From assembly GCA_017506865.1 (NCBI GenBank), contig JAFCMP010000054.1, forward strand, positions 62,001 through 126,000: 64,000 bases of DNA, in the 5' to 3' direction. The notes under the pieces were generated by a model. It worked only from the letters and a program-made list of their open reading frames with translations. It had not been told where the DNA came from and did not search any database. This stretch comes from Tribonema minus. Taxonomy: Eukaryota > Sar > Xanthophyceae > Tribonematales > Tribonemataceae. Shown here piece by piece: positions 1-13,300 of this stretch. Each line of letters begins with the position of its first letter. Position 1 is the stretch's first letter. The translations under genes and the position numbers were made by a program.

Positions 1-1161
1 CATCTGCGCGTGCAATAACGATCATGATGGCACCGTCTGAGGCGTGGCAGACTTGATGGCAACAGACTTGTTCAACTTAGAGTTAAAAGACAGCCCCCGT
101 GATGTTGCTGAAACGTGAAAGCTCACAAGCTGCTGACCTGTTGTTGCACCAGCATGAGGTCAACATGCACATCGTGCCATCCTGAGTGAGATCTATGGGG
201 CTAGCGCAAATGGAATTACTTTCCAACATCTGTGCATTCATGTTTGGCATTGTGATGCTGGCCACCTCTGAACTCTAGCAGTGCTTGCGAGTGCTCATAG
301 GCATGCTGCCAAATTGAACTTGCCAGCCAATCCTTTTCAAACCGCGTGTTCATTGTGCGTTACATGCATCAGCCTCATGCACTCACCCAAAAGATGCTAC
401 AAAGGCACTGCATAATACATCTACTAGTAGAAGTATACTTCGAAGTATATATTGATAGCATGCTGCATCCGCTTAATGCTGAGCTACTGCGTCGGCGCCA
501 TGTGGAGGGGTAAGAAATGCAAAGCATGAGCCTTCGTAACCAACTGCTTCGCACACTGGTATTGTACACACAAGACTCGGTGCACCTTGGTACATTGTAC
601 TGTTCGAAATGGGCACATATCATGGTTCTGAGCATGGGCACAAACGCCTATCCGCTGGCAACAAATGTATGGCGTCTGATAATGTTGAGAAGTTTATAAT
701 TGTATGTAAACATTTCAGCACTACCAGTATACCTCGTGGTAAAATGTACACAAGCCGCCTACACCAGAGAGCCCTGCAATCCATGCCTGCATCTCGGGTC
801 ACCGTAATCCATAGTATAGGTGTATGCCAACTCAGGTCATATTATGGTGCACTCAACGATGCCATGCACAGCAGCTGCTTCCGCTGTTGAAGCCAATAAT
901 TTCGGCCGCCGTTGGTTGACCTCACTCCTGCCGGGCTATCATGATGGTACTCGCATCATTGAGATGCCGTCCGATGAGTCAGGACAAGCAAGAGCACCCT
1001 AAAGCGGTCAGCATCATGACTGGCTGCAGTTCTCGCACAGTGACAACATCTGTGATCCTGACGCTGGTGCTACGGGTCACTCCAGGCTGATGCGGGTCAG
1101 AATCAACCTAGAAAATCTCAAGTTGAATTTGGTATTGATATCACAATTATGGCATACGTAC
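1..1161. other. Unassigned sequence left of the last visible gene A exon
   Basis: No exon with convincing splice borders and matching phase was found here. Gene A leaves exon 1162-1338 in phase 2, so its next exon must lie in this stretch or, more likely, beyond the window. At 540-600 there is a weak match to the GTGCACC..GGTACATTGTAC part of the foldback repeat family found elsewhere. Confidence 0.4.
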
Positions 1162-1338
1162 TTGTCGCACTGTCCAGCACCCTCGCAGCAGCTGTACGTG
1201 CCGGCGTCGCACAGGGCGAACTCAAAGTTGCCCAGGCCAGTGGCTATGGCGCCTGTAGGCGCTGTTACGCACTCAATAGTGCCCTCGCCCACAGCTGCCG
1301 TGCCCTCGGCACACAGCTCGCATGTTGTCGCCCCATAC
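1162..1338 (-). CDS. Gene A exon, Cys-rich GCC2/GCC3-like repeat
   Basis: Acceptor ACACCTGCAG, donor GACAA|GTACGT; phase 2 in, phase 2 out. The peptide starts YGATTCELCAEGTAAVGEG and contains CDAGTYSCCEGAGQC. The paired Cys and the C-x-x-C/A-E-G-T pattern fit an ephrin-receptor-like repeat. Last gene A exon visible in the window. Confidence 0.8.
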
Positions 1339-4300
1339 CTGCAGGTGTGAACAATGGGAGTAGAGTGAGCGTTTAGTATTTGCAAAGTTGGGAGTATGGG
1401 TAGGACTGTAATTCCGGGGTGATGATGAGGGTAGGATGACAGAAATTCACTGGTGTTAGATATCTACTGGCGAGGCTGGGCTGGACCTGAATGTTCAGAC
1501 TGCTGCTGCGCAGGATTCGAAGGGCGTTGCGCTGCCTGAACTGCTCCTGATCACTGAGTGTGTTCCACGCACACACAACTATGCGGCCTCCGAGTCGCCC
1601 AGTGCTCGCTCTCGTACAAATGGTCGTGACTTCAGCACTCACTTGTTGCTGTACGCGGACAGCTTCTTCTTCTCGCCCCCCTCCACACCCCCCGTGGGGC
1701 AGTCCGTGTCCGTCACAGCCCCATGCCCAGCAACGTAGCGGCCAGGCCGCGCCTTATAGCAGAAGGGCATGCCCGTCTGCGGCGCAAAGGAGCCGGGGGG
1801 GCACGGCTTCTGAGCAATGCCATCGTTGGCGTAGTGGCCCACGTCCGCAGGCGTGCAGAACCGGGCCTTGGGCTTGGAGTTGAAGTCGTCGACCAAGAGT
1901 GGCTTGAAGAGGTTGAGCTTGAAGTCCGAGGGCAGGGCGCTGCGTATGGCGGCAGCGTCGCCGTAGGTACCGGGGGGGCACTTGGGGGTCACGAATCCCC
2001 CAGCGAGCCTACGGTTGCTGCCAGGGGGTTGCCCGTTGCCGGGGGTGATGCCGGCAAACCTGGGGGGGGCACGGTACCATTGTGAGCATCCAGTCAGCGA
2101 AGAGTGCTTCAAGTTCAACGAAGTTCATGTCTAACGAAGTTCATGTCTGACATGGTGGTAGTACGTATATGGGAGGCGGTGAGAGCGGAGTGGCAGACTC
2201 CTGCGTAGCATGTCCAATAAGTTGTGTCTGCGGCAGGGCCAAGACTCTTCGCCGCGTCTGCCACCAGGGTCTCGCTTATTGCCGGGGATGGAGCCGACAA
2301 CTCTGTGGGAGTCTCGAGGACTTCATGTCAAATTCAACTCAAATGTTGGTATTTGAGGCCAACGCACCGCACTGATTAGAATAAGGAGCATTTTAGGCTG
2401 ACTGATGTCTTGCCTACTCTTATGATCCCTAGTGTGTCCACGCCACAGATGTGTAGAGACTTGAATATTCCCAGTGTTTTCTTGGTAGGCACGAGCCCAG
2501 CAGCAGACAAAGCCGTTGCTGTGGAATGTCACTTGCAGCTGTAGCGGCCCGGGGCACAACTAATGTCTGCTCGCAGTTGCATCATCAGGTTGTCAGGAGC
2601 CTTATAGTCGTGACAGCGTGTGACCGAGCATTGCAGCTGAATACACTGACAGGGTCTGTCCCTTCAGCAGGTCCTGGAGCAAGGTGGGTCTATGTCAAAC
2701 ACGGCGGAATGGTGGCGCGATTCATGATTTCACTCTGGATCATGATTAAAGTATTCAAGCGTGCAGCGGGCGCTCAAGAGCGAGTGACCGGCGGTGTACA
2801 GCCACATGCATCATCACTCACATGCGGACTCTCGGAGGTGCAGCAAGTCAAACATGCAGTCCAGTGCAAATATAATTGTAGCACCCTCTCACTACAAAGC
2901 AGGGCAGGATGGGGCTTTTAAACTTCAAGTTTGCCTTGTCGTCCTGCAACAAATTCACGTTTCGTCGCAGCAGTGCCACTGCACTCGCTGCCTTCTTGCC
3001 AAATCCACTGTTTCTTCTATTGTAGATAAACTGGCACACCACTGCAGTTCAGAATCTGTGAGGCTTCAAGTTGGCAAGGGGGACATCTATGCCTGCTGAG
3101 CATGCTCGCTTACGTGCAGAGGTCGGGCAGATCGAAGTCCAGCGCATTCCTCAGGAAAGCCAGGGGGTTGCCGAAATCGACGAGCTTGAAGTCTGGGAAA
3201 ATGTCGCTGAAGTCGAGGTTGGGCAGGTCAAGATCCCACAGTTCGATGAGGTTGAGATGCGGCAGATTCAGGTCTAGCGGCCAGCTCAGTTTGAAGACAA
3301 GGAGGTCATCGAAGACGCCGGCAAGGAAAGCCTTGATGTCGGCCAGGGGGAAGATGTAATTCAGCATGTCCTGCAGGGATGGGAAGGGGGCCCCCCGGGG
3401 GGGTCATGGTAAAACTAGATCTTACAGTTGTGAATGAAGGTTTCTCCGTAGGCACCAACGGATTGAAAGCGTTGTGTGAGATTCCAACACCAGCTTCAAC
3501 CCTTCGACCCTAAAAAACTTGCATCTGTTGCACCGAGCACAGTCATTGATGTGAACCATCCTCCAGCCTTGCCAGTTGCCCTTGATGTAACCTAGCAGCA
3601 TGATGTCCGACATACCACGGGGAGCAGAGCGGCAAGGGGAGAGGGGGGGCAGGGGTCACGGCAGGCCAATGCACACTAAGTCTTAAGTTTCTGTCAGCAA
3701 ATGGCGATGACTCGTGTGAATTGTGAAAAGGGCTAGCTGCTGACCTCTCCTTGGCCACCCGGAGCTCAACGACCTGAAAAGTTTGAACGATTTCATTCAA
3801 AGTTTGAGACCGGGGCATCCTCGTGCACTACGAAATTGCACGACGTCAAGTATGTGAGAGTACACCAGCACTTTCATTTCCGGACTTGCTGAGATACTGG
3901 AAAGATACTCATCAACATATGTCCACTCCCCCCCTTGGGGGCGCTGCTCGGCCCTTGCCCCTGTTGCGCCTGCACACAAATCAACGCGCCCTGAAAGTGA
4001 CAGTGTGTTTTGTCATTAGATTTCCAAATCTGTATTTCCCTGACGTTGCTGCTGCGCCTTGCGCAGCCACACCTGAGGCAGCGGATGGACCGCAGCTACA
4101 GAGTCCTCGTGTATTGGTGAAGCAATGTCATGTTTTGTAGCTACTAGTGCGAGAAACAAGTTCAAGTTTGTCTCCCGCAGGTTGATGTCAGGTTGGAGGT
4201 GCAGACTGAGTCCAAACAGCATCAGATGTACAACACAAGGGTACAATCCACAGGGTACAAGTGGACTAGACTCGGATCTGCATACAATGACAATGATGTA

Positions 4301-7300
4301 GTGGAGTTAGGGTTGGCATGTGCGTAGATAGTATATATACGGTATATTGGTACATACGCGTATATATACGCGTAGACGCCGAAACGGGGCGTATATTCGC
4401 GTATACGCTTTTGCACCGCTGTGGTGCTCACGAGCGCTGCCTGTGGCCCAGCGCATGCCAAGGGTAAGGTGGCTAGGGCTATCTGGGGGCCAGAAGCGGA
4501 AAGGCAGGGCTGAGCGGTGGTCTCAAGCCACAGAAGGCGCCTGCACAGCCTGAACTTGGCAATTCAGTGGCTCAGGCAGCTTCGCACCTGGCCAGCAGAG
4601 CCTGCATGAGCCTTCACGGCTTGTTCTGTCGGTGATGTGGAAGAGGACGATGGGAAGGGAGTCGCTGCACATGCTGACAGACACGCTGCCCTCTGACGAG
4701 GCACAGCTTTTCAGCGGCACCATGCGGTCGGCGCACTCAGGCCGTAACCAAGCTTCTTTTGGCATTTCGGCCAACTTCAAGAAAATCCCACACTTCAAGT
4801 GTTGCTCTGATGACACTTTATGAAGGCAATTATTTCTAGTGTCTGCATGTCTGTAATCAGCACCCTGAGCCCGTTCGAATGCACCTGGTTTCAGAGAAAT
4901 CTAAAGACGACAAGTCGTCGTAGCGAGATTTGGCTTTGTCAGATACGCTAATATACGCAGTATATACGTATTGTACGCCAAAAATACGTATATATGCGGG
5001 TATGCAAAATCCAAATATACGCAATGTGCCAACCCTAAGTGGAGTTCATTGAGCGGTGTTTTTGGGGCGGTGAATCTCAACGTGTTGCTGGCACACTGCC
5101 ATGCACAAAGCAGTGCATCCCCTGCAAGAAGTGACAAGCACTAGAACCTCAGCAGCCTGGCTGAGCTTGGCTTACGTCTTCATGCTTTTTCCATGCGACA
5201 GGCTCGTACACACTACCATTTCTACGTGTAAAATAATATTTGCACTGATCAGTGCTTATCCGAGCAGTCAGGGGCGAGGCTGCTGCAAGTTGAAGGTGAA
5301 GTGCATGGAGTGAAGGGCGATTCGGACAACCTGTAGGCTAAAGTACAGCAGCACCATTGCACCAGCAATGTTTGTCGCTGCCACCAGACTCCGACCCAAC
5401 GTTCCTTCATTGTTCCACCGACCGGTTGACGACTCTGCTGCAGCACCTGCTGTCACAACTTTCCGTGATAGAGACCTTTAAGGGCTGATGCAAACGGTCT
5501 GATCATGCGCACAGCAACGAAGAGCACAACTAAAGTGTTACATTGATTTTAAGACTCGCAAGACTGCGACTGCTATAGCGCGCCTGCGCATGAGTGACGT
5601 CAACATCATACTCCTATATGCTGACTGCCGAGATTGCAGTGGCCAACTGCTTGTCAGAGATGTAGGCGGACTGCTGCTGCAAAGTCATGCACATTGTACG
5701 CGTACGTTCAGCGAAGGGGAGTCTCGCAGCAGTGCCGAGTCGCAGATTGGAGAGGTTTGCTAAGCTTTGAGCGAGGCAGGCCCGAGGGTGCTGCCGTCAG
5801 CTTGCACACTGCAGAGCCTATGACGCACAAGCGTGACGCATGGACAGGTTTGTTAGGGGGGCGAGGTACATTATTGAACATTATGTCAATATATATACAC
5901 ACCACACATTGCTGATGTGCGAAACACAACGCGGGCACTCACCTGCAGAAAGCTCACGATGGGGGCGATGAGTGGGTCCAGAATGCCATCGATGAGCCCC
6001 ATCACTAGGTCAAAGTACTCGCCGATGCTATTGCCAATGTAGTCTAGAATGTCCCTGACGCTGTAGCCTAGGTCAATGTGCCAGGGACCAATGCTGCATG
6101 AATGGAAAGCAAATTCGATGTTCGTTGAGCTCTGGGACCTGGTGTGCAACTTGAAGGTAATGATGACACGCTATGGCATATGCTTTGCACAAACGACACG
6201 AGCCGTCATCATTGCTGACAGTCAGCCACGTGTCAAGCAATGCCACTGCGGTCACAACAGTGCCGTAGGCTTGTACCCAGTGACGCATGCATGGCATTGC
6301 AGATCAAAGCGCAGCAACGAGGCAGTTACTGTATTGGATGCCATTGCCAGTGGGTTAGCAAGTGGCTACACCGAACCTCAGCTCAAGTCTGTCTGCAAGA
6401 TGTGCTTGCGCTTTGAGGGCATCTTTGATCCGTAGCAGCTAGAGGCTGAGCAACTCATCTCACACGCCTTCATCGGGTGTCAACACTGGCAGTCAGCTTG
6501 GCGGCTGCCAGATCATGGCCACTCCAACTTGCATGGCTCATGCTGATGTAGGAATGTCAGGGCACGCTGCAACCACTCTTTAAGATGCTCTCACCGCCAG
6601 GAAAGGCTGCAAGCTGCTATGTTTGAATACTTACAAGCTTGCACCACGGAGCGCATGTCTGTGTGTGCCCAGGTGTCGTTGATACAACGCATCTCGGTAC
6701 ATTGGTGTGACAGGGAGGCACTGCTCAACTCGCAGCCAGCTCGCCAGCAATGGCGACAACCGTTTGTTTGCGGGACGCACAAGCTGCTGATCACTGTGAC
6801 ACTGTGGTGCACAGAGCTGTTCGGTTGATTATCTGGGTTTGCCAGTTGTGGTGTGCCTTGTTCACGTAGCTACAGCAGCAGCCCAATAAATAGTTGTGAC
6901 AGATTTGTTTATTTGTCATGTCACTTACTTGTTGAATTACTTCCAAATTTCTATACTTTTCAAATGTCAAAACACGAGGATCGGTTTTGTCACAAGACTC
7001 CAACATGTATGTACAAGAGTATCCAGGAGTATGTATTGTGCGTGTACACATTTATTTAATGTAAACATAAAAAGCAGCACATGCAGAGTGTTGTTTGAGC
7101 CACCAGTTCTCTAGAGCAGCTTGATGTAGGCAAAGCTGAATCGTATACTTCTATGGACAAGCCTTGAGTTGCATCACAGATGTTGCTGCTAAGATTTGCC
7201 ACTCACGAGTCCACTCGTTGGATTACAGTTCAAGCCGCAACCTTTCCTTCCAGTTGATTGGCACTGTTTTCCCCGTCTACCTTGCCAAAAGCTTGTATGC

Positions 7301-10300
7301 ATGGAAGGTTGAGGTTGTATATTATGTCCTGGACCGCATGGGCTGCGCGCACGATAAATCGGGCTTGCAATAACTAAATCTACGGAGGGGCCGGCGGTTC
7401 GGCGCTGGCCGGCGAGGGCCGCGGCACTTGCAACAGTGCGATGCGGCGGTAAGCGCTGACGTCGCCATCAGGGGCGATGACTGCGTTCCAGTTGTCGATC
7501 ACGAAGGTTGAGGTTACAGTTGCACAGGAGCTTATCGCAGCAATGCAATCCTGTCGTGACAAGTTGGGATATTCCATAAGTTATTACACCGTGGGCCTCA
7601 TTTTATTGCAATAATCCAGCCTTGAATTACTCGTAGACAGCACAGCTTCAATCAAGGCCCCGCAAGTGATCCGCACACCGTGCAACCTCTTTCAAATGAC
7701 AGTGGTGAAAGATGGTCCAATCCAACTTCTTGCCAGTGCCTATATATTGAATGTCGGATAAGCCCCATTAGGCCATGGCATGTACCACAACTGGCGCCTC
7801 TCGCAGTGCGGCACAGCAAAAGCAGGGCTGACACAGATCTATGTCCCTATCGCCTTCACAATCTGTGTTCGTACGTAAATGCATGCTGAAGCCTACGCTT
7901 TCAGCTCTCACTCTCCTACCATCTACCCAATCATGATCCAGATCGAGGACAGGCAATGTGATGTGCAAGCAGCACCTTATCTCGTCAGAACGACAGATCG
8001 TGCAAGCCATTGGTGCCACCAGGTTTTACTCTGAGGCTACTTGAAATTATGCTCAGCTCACCTGAACAGGCCCAGGTCCCAAGCTCCAATCTCAAATCTG
8101 ATTTGCCAGTTAAGTGCCTCCTCGATGGCGCTCCATACGTCCGAAAATACGTCCAAGAAGCTCTGAGAGGCACACCACCACAGTCAGATTAGTATGCCGG
8201 CATGCAGAATGACATTGTGTTTGCAGTCAGCTTTGTGGTTCTGCAGCATAGGCGCTTCTCGTCTTGTCTGGGAAAAGCACAAGTAGTTTCGCATTGTGTC
8301 TGAACACGTGCACTGGTGTTCAAGCTACACGGCTTGTCAAATTTTCACGTAGTCAAAAAGTCCAGGAAATCACATGGTCACGACCTGCAGACCACATCAG
8401 CGTCACCATTGTTGTTTCCATGTAGGGCGCCAAAATGCAAGCGCTGCGGCATGCCTCACATTTTGTTCATGACAATACATACAAACATGCTCCTTGTGTG
8501 CATCTCAGCGCCCCAACCTGCTGTTTACTATATTTGTTCCTGTCACAATACTACCAATCTTAAGAGTGTAAGACTTGTGCTCTCCTATTATATTGGTGTT
8601 GATGAGTACAGAGCTGAAAGGTGACAGATATTTATTTATAAAGCGCATGCAGAGCTCACGAACAGCCTCGTTCCTCAGTCATCATTATAGCACACCCCGC
8701 ATGTGCCACAACATGCTTTTCACGTGTGACCCGCTTGCAGACGTGACTGTCCAACGCTACGCGAATGCCATGATAGAATACTACGGTCACGTGCCATGTG
8801 CATACGCTCAAACGATAGGTCACAACTCCCAGCTTGCAAACTGTTTGCGGCGTTGAGCATCTGGCACTGCGCAAAGGCAACATGACATAGAAGTGTTGAA
8901 ATGAGCACTGTTTTGTAGCAGTCAGGTTGCACTTGAAGTTATGCACTTGACGTTGCAGTTTGTTCGAGATCTGTTTGAGGTCAATTCGAGATCAGTTCGA
9001 GATCTTTTGCATGCATGACTCAGCAATCCTGAGCTGGAATGCCCAGGCTTGCTGTGCTTTGTAATATCACTTCCTTCCTTTCCTACACACTAGCACGTGT
9101 GTGTGACTTGTTGCTGTGATGGCTCAAGCTCAGGTTCCTCTGCACGGTGATTTGCGCGATGTCAATATTGCAACGGTTATGAAGTAACCGCATAGGCTTA
9201 CAACCATGATGATATACCTGCGGAAGCATGTACAGTAACACCAAAAAGCACCCATGTGTCATTTGCATGCTGCAAAGTTTGATGCATATGCAGCCTGGCG
9301 CCTGTAGGCGCCTACACTCAGCACTAGAAGACCAAGAATGTGGTGTGAAACAAGTTTTGTCGCCTGGCCCGCCTGGCCTTCCTGGCTGCTGGCTAGTGCA
9401 GTCCAGGGCGGTCTTGGTCATGTATGGTGCCGACGCACAGAAAATAGATCAATGAGGTTACGTCATCAATATATATAGGCAACTTGAATACGCTTTGCAG
9501 CAGCTTCTGACTCCAAATTCTTCTTGCCTAAGTGATCTCAGTCTTGGGCAATGACCCCAACCGTTGTGACCACACATACGGCATAATGACATGTAAATCA
9601 TGAAGCCCATGGGGCGATCTTTTTGTTGGGACGAAAACAGGGGGTGGGGCGCCCTCTTTGTGTGCCCCAAAAATGGGTGGGGTGTATTGCAATGGAAATG
9701 TTGAGGCCTGATTAGCATGCAGCACCATCCTCCCGGGCACGCGGAAATTTGTGCTTGAAGTTAGGTGGGACCCCCCCGAAGTCAGAGTACTATGCGGTCA
9801 GGGTGGTCAGGGTAGGCGGTGACAGCAGAAGAGGCCTCTTGTGTAGGATGCTATGCTAGACGATGGCAGTGCTAGTACGTATGGACTTGTATTTATAAAG
9901 GCCCAAGGGAGGCCGGGTTGCCTATGCAATCGAAAAGCTTGCGTCAACGCAGCAGCCTAGTCTGCGCTGTGCTCTAGGAGCTTGGATACCGGCGCTGCAA
10001 CACAGCCCAGCATTCGCGCTCCGCGTGTGTACGCCATGACGCGCTCCGCCAACTCCCGCGCCAGCGATATGCTCAGCTCAATGAGGATCTGACGCTTAGC
10101 TAACCCGGCCTTGCGTAACACATCTGCCTTCCCCTCCCCCTGAGCACAGTGCTGAATGCATTGCCAACTCCTTGACAAAAAGTCTTGTCTGCTTGCCCAG
10201 CCGTCCGTACGACTCCTGCACGAATGGCACAAAAGCCCAAGATGACGTCAAGGTGCCGGTGTGGTGCTTGACCTTCGCGTCCTCCCCCACCCCAGCAGCA

Positions 10301-13300
10301 TAGCCGTCCGTGTTCGAGGCATTTGTTTTGCCGGTCAGGTACGAGCTCGCTGTGGGCGCGCGCACACTTGTGTCTAGCACTATTCCCTTGTTACGGTATG
10401 CACTGCTAAAGTGCAGACGCCCTGGGTCAATGACTGTGTCCGCCCGATACCCCGGTACCTTGAAGATGCTAGCGTCCTCATTGCGGACAATAGAGACATG
10501 GTGCTGTCTCAAGATGCGCTGCAGGCACCGCTTTTGGGCAGTGTGCGTCGCGTTGTGCCCCCGAATGTGCTGGCTGGGGCAGCTGATCGCATGCGTGGAG
10601 GTGGGGCTCACGTCACTGCACCGCCATGGGCACACCTCGCCCTGTATGCCCCACCCGCCTATGAAGATCGCAACCAAAATCATCGTGGCTGCTGCCATAC
10701 TGGACATGAGCGCCGCACCGGGGCGGTCATTGGCAGTGGGTGGCACGCTCATCCACGCCATTGCCCCAGACGCACGCTGGCTGCGCAGCTGCGCCAGGAC
10801 TTGCGGGAAGTGCAGCAAGACCAAAGTGCACCTAGCCTTACCCTATCCCATGGGTACACCATTTGGCTACTAGTAGATCCATGGGACGTCATGCCGCCGT
10901 TGCTTAGTAAGTGTGCATCGACTTTAGTTGGCCAATTGGCATTTGCGAGGAAAAAGCCATCTCTCATAGAGTTGCTCTGTATTTTTTCGCTGGAGACGGA
11001 AAACCCTGTTGAATAAGCATGCTGAAGCATGAGCCGCAGCGCCGTATGCCATGACATGCCTCACTGCTACTGTAACAGCACCATCTGCATCGCAATGGAG
11101 AGCGCAGTTCTGGTGTAGCGAGGCATCACATGAACCAGAGCCACCGCCAGGATTGTGCAGAAGCAGATCGTGAAGTGAGTGCACTTGAATGCAAATGTGT
11201 CATTGTCTCGGGCATGCACTCAAAATTGTGCAGGCCCACCACATGATTCACAAGAGTATGCAAACCCTGTATGCTGCATATGGCATATTTTGGCCATCAA
11301 GTAGGCGGCAAATTCAGGACATAGAGAACTCTGCTGCTTTTTCACACTTTTATCTGTGAATCGCGCAATATTGTGCTGCACTCGCCTGCACTTTCTCCAC
11401 CAGTGATTGAGCTTCGCCTTCAAAGAAGTCCAGAATGTTGACAATGGTATCATTGAAGGCCTTGGTGACGTTGTTGAGGCCACAGTTGCCACCCAGCACA
11501 GCCGTTACCTCGCTGGTTGTGTTGCTGATCCTTTCGGCCAGGCCTGCGGAAGCAGTGAACGAGTGAGGCAGCCTCAACCATAATAGGCAAGCATATCCCA
11601 TTCACTTGCATGATGAACGTGTGCCGACCTTTACCCAATTTGTAGTCAAATAGCAACAGATTTGCCCTTGTCAGGGCAGACGCTTTAACCCCAAATCTTT
11701 TGCCGGAATCTCATCAACGCCATTTGTTACTCAAGTTTCTGGGTGATTTAGACCACCCCAAAAAAAACAGACACAACACACATGTGACTGGACCGTGCAA
11801 GCAGCGCTGGCTCATTGGAGGCGGACAAAAGTCTAGGCCCATTCGAACCTGAGTGCAAATGAATTCACCTGGCGCTGCACAGCATACTCTTCGTGCGCTG
11901 CAACGCCAATGTTGTCAAGCGGATGTATTGCAGGCTAAGTTTGTGCATGCGCCCTGGCTGACATTTGTGCACTTGGTCTACTGGTTGAACAAGCAGCTGC
12001 ATATGCTCAAATGGCCCCTGGAACGCATGAGCAAAACATCAGCGTAAGCAGCCATCTGTGATTCACATGCGGTCGCGCACTGTTGATGTCGCACAGCACG
12101 CCTGGCTCGCACTGCTCCCCGCTGCTGTGAATGACAATCAGCATCTTTTGCAGGCGCTATGTTGCTATCCGTGGACATCGCGTGGGTTCCGTGCCTTAAG
12201 ATGGCAACCCCGTCAAGCGGACATGCAATAATGCACAGACAATTCTTCATTCATGCACGGTAACCCACCGTTGGCGTTGCACAGCACCCCCGACTCGCAC
12301 TTCTCGTCGCCGCTGCGTATGACGGTGATCATCTTCTGCAGGCGCACATCCAGGTCCGTGGGCACCTGGAAGTCCCTGATGCTGGCATCCCAGACAAGCT
12401 CACCATAGTCATACAGCAGGGGCACGAAGCACTGTCCCATGCTCAGCTCAACAGAGCCGGCGGACCACGAGGCATCCAGCATGACGTCGGGGATGTTCAA
12501 GGTGTAGTAGCTGAGGGGGTCCTGGTCCAGCGTGACGGCCAGGGGCCTGTTGAAGTCGACTTTCACCAGGCGAGAGCAAGGGGGTTAGGTCAATAAGTTT
12601 GTCTGCGGCTGGCACGTAATGGCTGGTAGAATACACGGGGCGCAGCATCGCAGCACACATGATGCCTTGTCTTCAGGTGACATGCATGTATCCTCGGCAC
12701 CATGCATGGTGAGTGGAGGCACCGATCAAAGAGGTCTCAAAACCAAGTCTTGGCACACTGACAATAAATGCTTAGGATTTGTCATGGACACACTGGCAGC
12801 GTCTCAACAATGTCATGCTGTACAATGAATGCTTAGGACTCGTCATAGACACACTGGCAACGTCTCAAGAATGTCATGCTGTACCTTCAAATGTGTGGTG
12901 TAGGGTAGCTGTGACCAAGAACAGTCATGCGGGTTTGCGGACATGTTGTAATGCATGAAGACAATAACCACTGGCAAGTTGCAACATATCAATAGATTGT
13001 GAAGCTCTGGGTGGCTAGGTATGGCTACCAGTTTATGATTCCTGCAAGAGACACTGGTCATAGTCATCGCTGACTAGTTGGCTGCAATCTCTGCCTGGGC
13101 TGCAAACACCAGGTCCCACCACTGGCAACTGTGGTTGCTGAGTGATGCATGTCCGACTGCCAGAAATGAGTGTGATTGCTGCAGACAGCAAATGAAACTC
13201 ACCGCTCTCAATGTCAAGGAAGTAGTTGACCGCATTCTCAGTGCCCGTGTAGACCACAGTCACAGCATGCACAGAATTGGCAACCACATTGAAAACCTCC

